Positions 16,029-24,939 of a stretch of 64,000 nt of DNA are shown here, one piece after another; position 1 is the stretch's first letter; each line of letters opens with the position of its first letter. The notes below the pieces were generated by a model. The model ran no database searches. It had not been told where the DNA came from and saw only the letters and a list, made by a program, of their open reading frames with translations. Source of the stretch: Pseudomonadota bacterium (lineage in GTDB: Bacteria; Pseudomonadota; Gammaproteobacteria; Steroidobacterales; Steroidobacteraceae); NCBI GenBank assembly GCA_018241505.1, contig JAFEDS010000002.1, forward strand, positions 62,001-126,000, written 5' to 3'. A program made the translations under genes and the position numbers.

Positions 16029-16241
16029 ATGAGACCATTGTTCGTGTTGGTGGCCTGGTTCCTGCTGCTCGTCCTGTGCTGGCCACTGGCCATCCTGGTG
16101 CTCGTCCTGTGGCCACTGGCGTGGCTGCTATCCCTGCCATTTCGCCTGGTAGGCATCACTTTCGAGGCTGTTTTCGCCTTCTTCCGCGCGCTGCTCATGC
16201 TGCCGGCGCGGTTGCTGGGCGGCAGCCAGCGGAGCGTCTGA
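16029..16241 (+). CDS. Small hydrophobic membrane protein
   Basis: A 70-residue protein dominated by two closely spaced hydrophobic helices (LFVLVAWFLLLVLCWPLAILVLVLWPLA and FRLVGITFEAVFAFFRALL), ending in GGSQRSV. It is probably an inner-membrane protein; the family is not recognised. It is convergent with the next gene, with a hairpin between them. Confidence 0.55.
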   Translation: MRPLFVLVAWFLLLVLCWPLAILVLVLWPLAWLLSLPFRLVGITFEAVFAFFRALLMLPARLLGGSQRSV

Positions 16242-16248
16242 GAGGCTC

Positions 16249-16280
16249 GGACCCCGATCGGGCCGCTAACCGATCGGTCC
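16249..16280. terminator. Bidirectional hairpin between convergent genes
   Basis: GGACCCCGATCGG pairs with CCGATCGGTCC across an 8-base loop, leaving one bulged C, in the 40-bp gap between two convergent stops. There is no long T-run on either strand, so it may act as a transcript-end structure rather than a strong intrinsic terminator. Confidence 0.5.
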
Positions 16281-16281
16281 G

Positions 16282-16626
16282 CTAAAAGGGCCCGTCTACC
16301 TGGAACATCACCCGAATGGTCCATTTCGCGACCAGGTAGATGAACGCGACCTGCAGGGCGAAAATGAAATAACCCACCACGGTGAGGCCGATCTGCGCCC
16401 GCCGCGTCGGCGCCGTTACAATTTTAGTGCTCACCAGCGCATGCGTGAGGCCGCGGACACCCGCGTACGAGAGATTGCCGAGAATGGCGCCTGCCGCGAA
16501 CATCCCCAGGACGAAAAATACGGGCGTCTGCCAGGAAAACAGTTTCGCTTCGGGCTCCGTGTTGTACAGCAGAGCCCCCGCGACGATCCAGACAATGGCC
16601 GCGAAAGTGCCATGGCTCGACTTCAT
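16282..16626 (-). CDS. Integral membrane protein, three helices
   Basis: A 114-residue protein with three predicted membrane helices: GTFAAIVWIVAGALLY near the start, TPVFFVLGMFAAGAILGNL in the middle and IGLTVVGYFIFALQVAFIYLVAKW near the end. The family is not recognised. The short charged loop RGLTHALVSTKIVTAPTRRAQ is likely cytoplasmic by the positive-inside rule. Confidence 0.6.
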   Translation of the reverse strand: MKSSHGTFAAIVWIVAGALLYNTEPEAKLFSWQTPVFFVLGMFAAGAILGNLSYAGVRGLTHALVSTKIVTAPTRRAQIGLTVVGYFIFALQVAFIYLVAKWTIRVMFQVDGPF

Positions 16627-16665
16627 CGGGTCATCAATTGCAACGTGTAACTAGTTCCGCGAACT

Positions 16666-17343
16666 TCAGTCTAAGCGCTTTTCGGGCAGTGCGGACACTT
16701 TCTGGCCGAAAAGCAGCTCCGGCAGTCGCACCATGTCTGTGAACGTGACCTCGGCTCCTGCTGACAGCAACTGCCGTGCCGGGGTATGGGCGCAGTATCC
16801 ATACACGCGCATTCCGGCAGTCACTCCCGCACGGACACCGGCCGCGCTATCTTCGATCACCGCGCAGCGCTGCGGTTCCACACCGCATCGGGCGGCCGCA
16901 TACAGAAATATATCCGGGGCCGGCTTGCCATGCGGCACTTCGGTGGCACTGAACATCCTGTCACGGAATCGCGGCAGCAGTCCCGTCGCACCCAACGTGG
17001 TGGCCATCTTGTCGTGGCCGCCGCTCGAAGCCACGCAACAGGGCACGGGGAGCGAATCGAGAACGGTCACGACACCCGGAACGGGTTGCACCTGCGCGCG
17101 CAAAGCGGCCAGCGAGCGAAGTTGAAATTCGTCGCGGAAGGCCGCGGGTACCTCGTGGCCCAACAGGCGGCCGACCTGCTGCCAGCAGTGTTGCATCGAG
17201 CGTCCGACAAAATGCTCGAACAGGTAATCGATACCCAGCGGCAGGCCGATCCCGGCCAGCATGTCGGCAAAGACTCGGTTGGTGATGAGCTCGCTGTCCA
17301 CCAGCACGCCATCACAATCAAAAATAATCAGTTCCGGGGTCAT
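16666..17343 (-). CDS. HAD-superfamily hydrolase, subfamily IA
   Basis: Phosphatase of about 225 residues. Motif I is DCDGVLVDS with nucleophile Asp9 and acid/base Asp11, motif II is ASSGGH, motif III is the Lys in HGKPAPDIF, and motif IV is VIEDSAAG. A helical cap sits between motifs I and II. It resembles YieH/beta-phosphoglucomutase-like sugar-phosphate phosphatases; the substrate is unknown. The start is 38 bases from the divergent ROK-like gene, so they may share a control region and perhaps a sugar-phosphate theme. Confidence 0.85.
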   Translation of the reverse strand: MTPELIIFDCDGVLVDSELITNRVFADMLAGIGLPLGIDYLFEHFVGRSMQHCWQQVGRLLGHEVPAAFRDEFQLRSLAALRAQVQPVPGVVTVLDSLPVPCCVASSGGHDKMATTLGATGLLPRFRDRMFSATEVPHGKPAPDIFLYAAARCGVEPQRCAVIEDSAAGVRAGVTAGMRVYGYCAHTPARQLLSAGAEVTFTDMVRLPELLFGQKVSALPEKRLD

Positions 17344-17381
17344 TGAGTGGAACGTAACCGCGACCCAGGTATTTCACCATC

Positions 17382-18464
17382 ATGGCGGAGTCCTCCGAAA
17401 CCCCTTCTCCCTCGCTCCTGGCACATGGCGCGGAGCAACTGAGCCTCGTGAGCGTGGACACTTACAACGCGGAGCTGCGCACCGCGGATGGATTTATCGG
17501 GGACCGGGCCAGCAAGCGCGCCTTTCAGTCCATTCTCGACGACTGGCGCGAGCGCATGCGCAAGGCGGGCGAGGATCCGCTGGGGGATACGCCCAGCGAG
17601 GAGCTGAGCAAGAAGCAGCTCGATAAGCTGCTGGCCGACGGCGATGCGGAAGCCGCCGGCATGATCCACGGCGCCATCGAAGAATTTGCGCAGGAGTTCG
17701 CCGCGGTGGTGCGCCGCTTGTTGCGCCTGAAGTGTTGGAAAGACGCCCAGCGGATCGTGGTGGGTGGCGGGCTGCGGCAGAGCCGGATCGGCGAGTTGGC
17801 GATCGGGCGCACGGCCGTGCTGCTCAAGGCCGACGGCCACGACCTCGAGCTGAAACCCATTCGTTACGATCCCGACCATGCGGGCCTGATCGGCTGTGTG
17901 CAACTGGTCCCGGCGTGGATCCTGGCCGGTCACGACAGCATCCTTGCCGTTGACATCGGCGGCAGCAACATCAGGGCCGGTGTGGTGGAGCTGCGCGCGA
18001 AGAAAAAGGCGGACTTCTCCGAGGCCGAGGTGGGCCGCTTCGAATTGTGGCGGCATGCCGAGGATGATCCGAAGCGCGCGGCCGCCGTGGCCCGCTTGAT
18101 CGACATGCTGAAGGATCTCATCAAGCGCGCCGCGAAGGATGGCCACGAGTTGGCGCCCTTCATTGGGATCGGCTGCCCCGGTGTCATTGAGGCGGACGGC
18201 TCGATTGATCGGGGCGGCCAGAACCTGCCGGGCAACTGGGAGCACAAGAGCTTCAACCTGCCGCACCTGCTGCGCGAGGCCATTCCGCGCATCGGCGATC
18301 ATGACACCGTGGTGGTCATGCACAACGATGCGGTGGTGCAGGGTTTGAGCGAGCTGCCGTTCATGCAGGACATCGAGCACTGGGGCGTGCTGACAATCGG
18401 TACGGGCCTGGGCAACGCCTGTTTCACCAATCGCAAGTCCGCCAAGGAATCGGCCCGCAAATAG
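17382..18464 (+). CDS. ROK-like protein with circularly permuted motif order
   Basis: A 360-residue ASKHA-fold protein related to ROK sugar kinases but arranged in a different order. The motif that normally ends ROK proteins, RIVVGGGLRQS (GGG at 128-130) with the following AGLIG helix, comes first. The phosphate-1 motif AVDIGGSN (191-196), normally at the N-terminus, comes second, then IGCPG, and the phosphate-2 motif GTGLGN (340-345) lies at the very C-terminus. The ROK zinc motif is absent. The order contrasts with the canonical ROK protein at 13863. Kinase activity and substrate are unproven. It is divergent from the HAD phosphatase and followed by a GST gene. Confidence 0.8.
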   Translation: MAESSETPSPSLLAHGAEQLSLVSVDTYNAELRTADGFIGDRASKRAFQSILDDWRERMRKAGEDPLGDTPSEELSKKQLDKLLADGDAEAAGMIHGAIEEFAQEFAAVVRRLLRLKCWKDAQRIVVGGGLRQSRIGELAIGRTAVLLKADGHDLELKPIRYDPDHAGLIGCVQLVPAWILAGHDSILAVDIGGSNIRAGVVELRAKKKADFSEAEVGRFELWRHAEDDPKRAAAVARLIDMLKDLIKRAAKDGHELAPFIGIGCPGVIEADGSIDRGGQNLPGNWEHKSFNLPHLLREAIPRIGDHDTVVVMHNDAVVQGLSELPFMQDIEHWGVLTIGTGLGNACFTNRKSAKESARK

Positions 18465-18509
18465 CCTCCGCACGATAGAATCCGAACGGCTCTACCGGAG
18501 GTTCCATCG

Positions 18510-19229
18510 ATGACCGACGCAGGCGCGGTGCTCGCCGCATTCCCCATCACGCGCAAGTGGCCTGCCCACCACCCGGACCGCCTGCAGCTCTATTCACTGC
18601 CGACGCCGAACGGAATCAAAGTTGGCGTGATGCTCGAGGAAACCGGCCTCCCCTACGAGCCGCACCGGGTCGACTTCGATACCAACGAGCAGTTGTCCCC
18701 GGAATTCCTCTCGCTCAATCCCAACAACAAGATTCCGGCCATCATTGATCCCCACGGCCCCGACGGCCGGCCGCTCGCACTGTTTGAATCGGGCGCGATC
18801 CTCGTCTACCTCGCCGAAAAAACCGGCCGCTTCATGCTGCCCACGGCGGCGGGCCGCTACGAGACCCTGCAGTGGCTCATGTTCCAGATGGGGGGCATCG
18901 GCCCGATGTTTGGCCAGGTGGGCTTTTTCAACAAGTTTGCCGGCAAGGACTACGAGGACAAGCGGCCCCGCGACCGTTATGTTGATGAGGCACGGCGCCT
19001 GCTCGCGGTTCTCGAGCAGCGGCTGGCGGGCCGCGCCTGGATGATGGGCGAGCTGTACACCATCGTGGACATGGCCATATTCCCCTGGGTCCGCAACCTC
19101 ATCGGCTTTTACGAAGCCGGCCCCCTGGTGCAAATAGAGAGGTTTCCGAACGTGACCCGGGTCCTGGAGGCCTTCCTGGCCCGCCCCGCCGTGATGCGGG
19201 GGCTCGATATTCCCAGGCGCCCGCGATGA
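18510..19229 (+). CDS. Glutathione S-transferase (YfcG/nu-class-like)
   Basis: Cytosolic GST-fold protein, 239 residues. The thioredoxin-like domain has LYSLPTPNGIKVGVMLEE, NPNNKIPAI with the cis-proline, and FESGAILVYLAEK, the glutathione gamma-Glu binding segment; the all-helical domain has YTIVDMAIFPWV with the N-capping box. The TPNG sequence in place of a catalytic Tyr/Ser, and NPNxKIPAI, match the YfcG/YghU-type disulfide-bond reductases. GGAGG stands before the ATG. No substrate can be assigned. Confidence 0.88.
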   Translation: MTDAGAVLAAFPITRKWPAHHPDRLQLYSLPTPNGIKVGVMLEETGLPYEPHRVDFDTNEQLSPEFLSLNPNNKIPAIIDPHGPDGRPLALFESGAILVYLAEKTGRFMLPTAAGRYETLQWLMFQMGGIGPMFGQVGFFNKFAGKDYEDKRPRDRYVDEARRLLAVLEQRLAGRAWMMGELYTIVDMAIFPWVRNLIGFYEAGPLVQIERFPNVTRVLEAFLARPAVMRGLDIPRRPR

Positions 19230-19377
19230 ACTCAGGACTCATGACAGATACAGGCAAGGAAGCCAGTATCGCGCGTTCCAGGAGAGCCGATGTCCAGACA
19301 GCGCCGCCACCCCGCCACGGGAGGGGTCACCGCAGGCAGGCCCCCGCCCAGCGGGGCGCCGGGTTACGCTACGCGCC

Positions 19378-20031
19378 ATGAGCAACGACCGAATCGAGGG
19401 GCGGGTCGAAGGCGATGCTTCGCGCAACCTCGAAGCGCCCCCCGGCACCCCGGACGAGACTCGGCCACACGTTGCTCCCCTTTCCCAAGCCGCCGTTGCA
19501 GCCCTCATCGAGCAGAACTACGTGGGTCTGCGGCTGCTCGTCGCGCGCCGCTGTCGTGACCCGCACGTGGCTGCCGATCTTCTCAATGAAGCCGTGGTTA
19601 CCACCTGGACCAAGTGGCAGGCCGGGAAAATCGAGCGTCCCGAGCAAATTGCCGGGTACGTGTTGCAGGTCACGATGAACCTGTTGCGCAACCATCGGCG
19701 CGCGATCGCCGAACGCCCAGAAAAACGCGCGGATGCCGCCAAACTCCAGGAGCTGGCCATTGAGCGGGAGCCGGGCGATGAGACCATTGAGCGGGAAATC
19801 GCCGTACAGGTCAAAAAGGTGATTCGCGATTTGTCCTCGCCGCGCGATCGAATGATTCTGGTGAGGTTTTACCTGGACGAAGAGGAGAAAGAGACCATCT
19901 GCCGCGACATGGGATTGAGCCCCCTGCAGTTCGACAAGATCCTGCACCGGGCCCGCGGACGGCTGCGCAAGCTGCTCGAATCCGGCGGCCTGGGACGCAA
20001 CGATCTGCTGTGCCTGCTGCCCTTCCTGTGA
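19378..20031 (+). CDS. ECF-type RNA polymerase sigma factor
   Basis: Alternative sigma factor of 217 residues. Region 2 is visible as LIEQNYVGLRLLVARRCRDPHVAADLLNEAVVTTWTKW, with the usual helix pattern of ECF sigma-2, and region 4 as LSSPRDRMILVRFYLDEEEKETICRDMGLSPLQFDKILHRARGRLRKLL, a helix-turn-helix. The first 35 residues are a variable extension. The stop is 20 bases before the probable anti-sigma start, and the downstream CHAT/caspase genes lie on the same strand, so they are plausible targets. Confidence 0.88.
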   Translation: MSNDRIEGRVEGDASRNLEAPPGTPDETRPHVAPLSQAAVAALIEQNYVGLRLLVARRCRDPHVAADLLNEAVVTTWTKWQAGKIERPEQIAGYVLQVTMNLLRNHRRAIAERPEKRADAAKLQELAIEREPGDETIEREIAVQVKKVIRDLSSPRDRMILVRFYLDEEEKETICRDMGLSPLQFDKILHRARGRLRKLLESGGLGRNDLLCLLPFL

Positions 20032-20051
20032 ACCGGTGTGACCCCGCGCCC

Positions 20052-20771
20052 ATGAATACTCACAGCCTCATTGACGATCCCACGAGGGCCAGCCGCTACC
20101 TGGCAGGCCAACTCTCGGACGCGGAGAGCGCGGCCTACGAAGCCCGTTTCGCCGAGGACCCCGACGCGCTCGCGGAGCTCGAGGCCACGGCACGGCTCAA
20201 GATCGGTCTGCACCGGTTGCGCCGCGACGGCGAGCTGTCCGAGTTGCTGGCCAGCACGAGCTCGCCGTCACCCAACCGGACCTGGATGTTGGCGATGGCC
20301 GCCGGCATCGCCGCCGCGGTCATTGGGATCGGCTTGTGGTTCCCGCGCACCGCGCCCATCAGCGCGCCGGTGCTGGCTTCCGCTGCGAGCGTGTTCAAGG
20401 ATCACAACGGGCACTCGCTGTCGGTCATGGCAACCGCGCCGCTGTTTCGGACGCGGGCGGAGAAATATGACGCGGTCATCGAGTTGCCGCGCGAGCGCGG
20501 CGCGATCAAACTGCGGGTGTTGCCTTCGAGTCCAACACCGGCAGCACGCTATCAGGCCGCCCTGTCCCGTATGAAGGATGATGACACCGCGGAACGCGCA
20601 GTTACGGTGACGGACTTGAAACCGAGCGCGGACGACGGCTTCATTGATGTGTTTGCCGACAGCTCGCTCCTGGCGCCGGGACGTTATCGACTCACACTGA
20701 CACGCGCGCCCGGTGGCACGGACACCGGCGAAAGCGACACCTTTGTCATCAAGGTGAACAGCACTCACTGA
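20052..20771 (+). CDS. Probable membrane-anchored anti-sigma-like protein
   Basis: A 239-residue single-span protein. The cytosolic N-terminus (TRASRYLAGQLSDAESAAYEARFAEDPDALAELE) has the pattern of anti-sigma N-terminal domains, YLxGxLsxxExxxFExxLxxdp, though without zinc-binding Cys/His. A membrane helix follows at about residues 80-100 (WMLAMAAGIAAAVIGIGLWF) and the rest is a periplasmic beta-rich domain. It is encoded directly after the ECF factor, as expected for a partner. The ATG at 20052 is chosen; the longer frame would overlap the sigma gene without gain. Confidence 0.65.
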   Translation: MNTHSLIDDPTRASRYLAGQLSDAESAAYEARFAEDPDALAELEATARLKIGLHRLRRDGELSELLASTSSPSPNRTWMLAMAAGIAAAVIGIGLWFPRTAPISAPVLASAASVFKDHNGHSLSVMATAPLFRTRAEKYDAVIELPRERGAIKLRVLPSSPTPAARYQAALSRMKDDDTAERAVTVTDLKPSADDGFIDVFADSSLLAPGRYRLTLTRAPGGTDTGESDTFVIKVNSTH

Positions 20772-20820
20772 CGAGCGAACGCCGCGCGGCGTCTCTCGAG
20801 AGCGGACGTGAACGGCGCGC

Positions 20821-23800
20821 ATGGGAAATCGAGTGAATCGCTCATCTACCTGGCGTTTGACTACCGGGCGCTCGTTGATCCGGCGCCCGATGCTCTGGCA
20901 CTCAATGGCCTGCGTGGTCGGCACGATGCTGTGCATGGGCAACGCATCTGCGGCCAACTGTGATGCGAACCTGGCCAATACGCCGCCGCTGTACCAGGTC
21001 AATGTGCAGATTCGGGGTCAAAACCCCGTTCGTAACACCTTCACTGTCAGCTCCAACGCCAGTCTGATGATCTTCGCCCAGGAGCGCGGCGCGGATATCA
21101 CCCTGGAAGTGCTGGATTCCTCAGGACAACTGCTGGGCCGCGGCGACAATCCGGTACGGCGAACCGGCATTCAGCGCGTAGCCCTGGCCGCGCAATCGGG
21201 CCAGCGTTTCTACATTGCGGTAACAGGCAAGGACCACGCGGACTCCCGGGGCTCCGTTGACTTGCGCGTAGTCGACATGAACGGCGCGGGCGCAACAACC
21301 TGTATCGAGGCGCAGAAACACCTTGCAGCAGCCGACGCGGCCTATGCAACAGGACAGGCGGTGACGCGCGCGGTCGCGGGAAATGCGCCTGCCACCAGCT
21401 CCGAAGAAGCCTACAAGGACGCTGCCCGCGGCTATCGCGAAGCCGCCACGAGCCTCGCGGGCGCAGGCCCCTCCCCTTTGCTCGCTGCAACTCAACTCGC
21501 GCTCGCGACCTTGCTCGATGTTGACGGCGACGGCTATGCGGAAGCGCGTACATGGGCGGCCAAGGCCGCTGAAACCCATGCGGCGCTCGGCGATGACTAC
21601 GGCGGGGCCCGGGCGCGAGCCATTGAAGGGGCGTCCGAATTCGACGTTGCTGTTTCCGTAAAGAAATCTGGAAGCACTGACGCAGCCAAACAGGCAGAGA
21701 CCCTGTTGGCGGATGCCCGTCACCAGCTCGATGCCGTGGTGAGCTTTCATCTGGCCCGGAAGGAATTCCACGACGCGGCCTGGGCACAGAATCTCATCGG
21801 ACTCACCTTCTACTACCAGAGCCGCTATGACGAGGCGATCCGCGCCTATCGACGGGCGTTCCCGCTGTACGAACGTTCACACGAACGCATGCGCCAGGCG
21901 CAGGTGCTGCAAAATCTCGCCCTGGTCGAATACGAGCTGGGCCGGCTGTCGGATTCCCTGCCGCATTTCAAACAGGCGCTGGACGCCGTCAAGGCGGAGG
22001 ACAATCCCAAGTTCGTCGCCACCCTGCTCAGCAACTATGCCCTGGCGAACTGGGCGAGCGGCGCCGACGATCTGGCGCTGCGCCAGTTGGGAGATTCGCT
22101 GGCCCTGACCCGTACGATCCAGGACACCGCCCAGCAGGCAGCGGGCCTGCACAACATCGCCACGGTTTACGCCAGCCTGGGTGATGACGAGCGCGCTCTG
22201 GATTTCTATGGGCAGGCGCAGACCCTGTTGGATGTAACACCCAATGTCCGGACCCGGACCGCGTTACTGCGGGCCAAGGCCAACATTTTGCGCCAGCAGG
22301 GACACGCCGAGGATGCACTGAAAATGGACCGTGACGCGCTGGCGCTTGCCTCAACCTACAGCAAACCGCGGATCATGGTGCAGATTGCCAGGGACCTGCT
22401 CGTCCTCGGTCGCTCCGCGGAAGCGGACGAACAGCTCGAAGCAGTGTTGAGTACGGGCTCGGGCAGTGATGAAGTACAGCGCGCGAAAGCGTTGGCGGTG
22501 CGTGCACAGATGCGTTCCGCCGCCGGTAATTTCGCCGCGGCCGAGGCGGACTCGCGCACTGCCCTGGAGACTTTTGCAGCCTATGAGTTGCCCGTCGACC
22601 AGTTTGAAGCGTGGCTGACCCTGGCGGACCTCCTGCGCCATCGCGGCGCGACCGACGATGCATTCGCGGCTGTCGATCGCGCGTTGGCACTGGCGGAGGA
22701 AGTGCGGCTGCAAAGCGCAAATCCCGAGCTGCGCTCCACCCTGATGCAACCGCTGCGTCCCGCGTTCGATCAGAAGATCGCAATGTTGGCCGAGCGCTAC
22801 CAGGCAGCGGCCGGCAATCCCGGGGTGCAGGCCGCCTTTGCGCTTCGCGCCCTGGAAACGGCCGAGCAGGCCCGCGGCCGGGCACTTGCGGACTATCAGA
22901 CACTGGACGTCACGGCGCCGGGCCTGGATCCAACACTCCTCACGCATCGGCAGACGCTGTACCGGGAGCTGGCGGCACGCCGCTTCCGGCTCGAAGCCCG
23001 ACTGGATCGCACCGGCACCGCCGACTCGGAGAGCCAGGCCATCCGCGGTGAGATTGCCAACCTGCGCCAGGAGATCGACCAGATCGATGCCAGGATCGGC
23101 GCCGCTTCCCAGAACGCCCGCGGCCGCCGCCGGGAGCGGCCGAAGCCGGCATCATTGGCTCTCAGCCGCATCCCCGCGGGCCTCGCCATCATTGAATACT
23201 GGGTGGGCAACGCGGGTTCGTTTGCCTGGGTCGTGAGCCGCGACGGCGTGAAGATGCGCAGGCTCGAGGCGAGCGCGGCCAACATCAACTCCGAGGCGAG
23301 CTCAATGCACGCCGCGTTGCGCAGCTTCGGATCGGTTCCCAAGGCACAACGGCTGGAGGCCGGTGAGCGGCTGTACAAGCTGGTGATGGAGCCCCTGGAA
23401 GCGGACATCAAAGGCGTCCACACGTTGATATTCGCGCTCGACGGCGCTTTGCACTATGTTCCATTTGCAACCTTGCGGTGCGCCGACGCCGGTAAGAGCG
23501 TGTTCCTCGTGCAGCGCTATGACATTGCTGTCACGCCGTCAATCCAGATGTTTCTGCAACCGGCCCCGCCCACAACCCCACCTGCCAAACAGATGTTGTT
23601 GGTGGACGATCCGGTCTACGGCCGGTTCGATCCTCGTGTAGGCAACATGACCGCCGCCGCCACCTCCGAGCCCGCGCCGACGTTGGTACGAGGTGCCACT
23701 CCCGGCGTGAACCTGCCGCGCCTTCCGGGTGCCGCCCGGGAAGCTGCCGCGATCGCGGCGTTGATGAACACTGGGACCGTCGACCGCCTGGATGGGTTCG

Positions 23801-24306
23801 CCGCCAATCGCGATCGATTTCTCGCCTCGGGCCTGGATCGCTATCGGCTCATTCACGTCGCCACCCACGCGCGGACCGACTCCGAAATTCCGCAAGCCTC
23901 CGCGCTCATCCTGAGCACCGTCGATGCTTCCGGCAAGGAAGTCGATGGCCGGGTGTTGGCTGCCGACTTTGTTGGCGTGCGGCTGCGCGCCGACACCGTG
24001 GTGCTGAGCGCTTGCGACACGGCGTTGGGAAAACGCGTCGCCGGTGAGGGACTGATCGGCTTGCAGTACGTCGTGCTTGCCCGCGGCGCGCGCTCGGTCA
24101 TCTCCTCGCTGTGGCCCGCAATCGACCGGGCCACAGCGGATGTCATGGTGAAATTCTATTCGGTGCTGCTACATCAGCATACAACAGTGATTTCGGCGTG
24201 GAGCGCCGCAAGCCGTGCGACATTGGAAGGGCCGTACGGCGACCCGGGGATCTGGGGGGCCTTCATGCTGACTTTGAGCCACGTCGATGACGTGAGCTTG
24301 CAATGA
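20821..24306 (+). CDS. Secreted TPR-CHAT (caspase-like) protein
   Basis: Large exported protein (1161 residues). A signal peptide with an Arg-rich n-region ends near SAANC (about residue 46). Residues 50-160 form a beta-sandwich resembling pre-peptidase C-terminal domains. Residues ~190-700 are TPR repeats (for example AQNLIGLTFYYQSRYDEAIRAYRRAFPLYE). A coiled coil with EIANLRQEIDQIDARIG follows near 740-770. Residues ~790-1160 are a CHAT domain, a caspase-fold protease, with catalytic His1016 in HVATHA and Cys1065 in VLSACDTALG. It sits after the ECF/anti-sigma pair. Substrate and activation signal are unknown. Confidence 0.85.
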   Translation: MGNRVNRSSTWRLTTGRSLIRRPMLWHSMACVVGTMLCMGNASAANCDANLANTPPLYQVNVQIRGQNPVRNTFTVSSNASLMIFAQERGADITLEVLDSSGQLLGRGDNPVRRTGIQRVALAAQSGQRFYIAVTGKDHADSRGSVDLRVVDMNGAGATTCIEAQKHLAAADAAYATGQAVTRAVAGNAPATSSEEAYKDAARGYREAATSLAGAGPSPLLAATQLALATLLDVDGDGYAEARTWAAKAAETHAALGDDYGGARARAIEGASEFDVAVSVKKSGSTDAAKQAETLLADARHQLDAVVSFHLARKEFHDAAWAQNLIGLTFYYQSRYDEAIRAYRRAFPLYERSHERMRQAQVLQNLALVEYELGRLSDSLPHFKQALDAVKAEDNPKFVATLLSNYALANWASGADDLALRQLGDSLALTRTIQDTAQQAAGLHNIATVYASLGDDERALDFYGQAQTLLDVTPNVRTRTALLRAKANILRQQGHAEDALKMDRDALALASTYSKPRIMVQIARDLLVLGRSAEADEQLEAVLSTGSGSDEVQRAKALAVRAQMRSAAGNFAAAEADSRTALETFAAYELPVDQFEAWLTLADLLRHRGATDDAFAAVDRALALAEEVRLQSANPELRSTLMQPLRPAFDQKIAMLAERYQAAAGNPGVQAAFALRALETAEQARGRALADYQTLDVTAPGLDPTLLTHRQTLYRELAARRFRLEARLDRTGTADSESQAIRGEIANLRQEIDQIDARIGAASQNARGRRRERPKPASLALSRIPAGLAIIEYWVGNAGSFAWVVSRDGVKMRRLEASAANINSEASSMHAALRSFGSVPKAQRLEAGERLYKLVMEPLEADIKGVHTLIFALDGALHYVPFATLRCADAGKSVFLVQRYDIAVTPSIQMFLQPAPPTTPPAKQMLLVDDPVYGRFDPRVGNMTAAATSEPAPTLVRGATPGVNLPRLPGAAREAAAIAALMNTGTVDRLDGFAANRDRFLASGLDRYRLIHVATHARTDSEIPQASALILSTVDASGKEVDGRVLAADFVGVRLRADTVVLSACDTALGKRVAGEGLIGLQYVVLARGARSVISSLWPAIDRATADVMVKFYSVLLHQHTTVISAWSAASRATLEGPYGDPGIWGAFMLTLSHVDDVSLQ

Positions 24307-24347
24307 GCCGCGCCCGCGGCACCAAACCAACAACGAGGATTGTTAAC

Positions 24348-24911
24348 ATGACCGATTCCACATCCGATCCCTGGCGGCCGGCACGGCCCTGGCAGATCGT
24401 CCGGGCCGACCTGGACCTGGCGCATGTCTTCATGCCCCTGAGCAGCTTCCGCTTCGAACCGGTTCAGGACGCGAAGCGCGGCAGCGGCTACAAGATCGTG
24501 CACAACTTCCAGGCACCGCATCCGAATTGCTTCGGCGATACATTCCTGCGCCCGGTCGGAACCAGCCGGCCCTCCTTCGAGACCGCCGCGAAGCGTAAGA
24601 CGTTGCCGGCCTATGATGCGAAGACGGCAGCCGACTACGCGACCATCAGCGATCATCTGGTCGAATTCCTCGACCGGGACCACGAAGTGCGGCGCCTGGA
24701 GGGCATCGTGCGGGTGCCCTGCCATGCGCATGGCGGAACACTGCCCAAAAATGCGCTCCACGGGCACACACCGCTGTGGATCAAGACAACCATTCACTTT
24801 TACCAGTTTGACAAGGTGATTGACGGCGATCGGCCCCTGTTGCTGGTGCGCGCGCCGCTGTCGCCGCTGTGCCCGACCAACACCGACGGTACCGCGGTGG
24901 GCTTGGCCTGA
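24348..24911 (+). CDS. Unrecognised protein between two caspase-like genes
   Basis: 187 residues, not recognised. It is a soluble-looking protein rich in aromatic and His residues: FMPLSSFRFEPVQ, YKIVHNFQAPHPNCFGDTF, RVPCHAHGGTLPKNALHGHTPLWIKTTIHFYQF. The Cys/His concentration around residues 45-60 and 125-145 could bind metal, but no standard motif is visible. The ATG at 24348 is preferred to one at 24303 because ACGAGGA stands nine bases before it. It is 41 bases after the CHAT gene and 28 before the small caspase-like gene, so all three are probably one operon. Confidence 0.55.
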   Translation: MTDSTSDPWRPARPWQIVRADLDLAHVFMPLSSFRFEPVQDAKRGSGYKIVHNFQAPHPNCFGDTFLRPVGTSRPSFETAAKRKTLPAYDAKTAADYATISDHLVEFLDRDHEVRRLEGIVRVPCHAHGGTLPKNALHGHTPLWIKTTIHFYQFDKVIDGDRPLLLVRAPLSPLCPTNTDGTAVGLA

Positions 24912-24939
24912 CGCGGACAGGCCGCCGGCGCGGACTTCG

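Noticed and set aside
20779-20802. Back-to-back palindromes ACGCCGCGCGGCGT and CTCTCGAGAG before the CHAT gene
   Set aside because: Both are spacer-less and GC-simple, so they are likely by chance in this composition; not listed as an operator.
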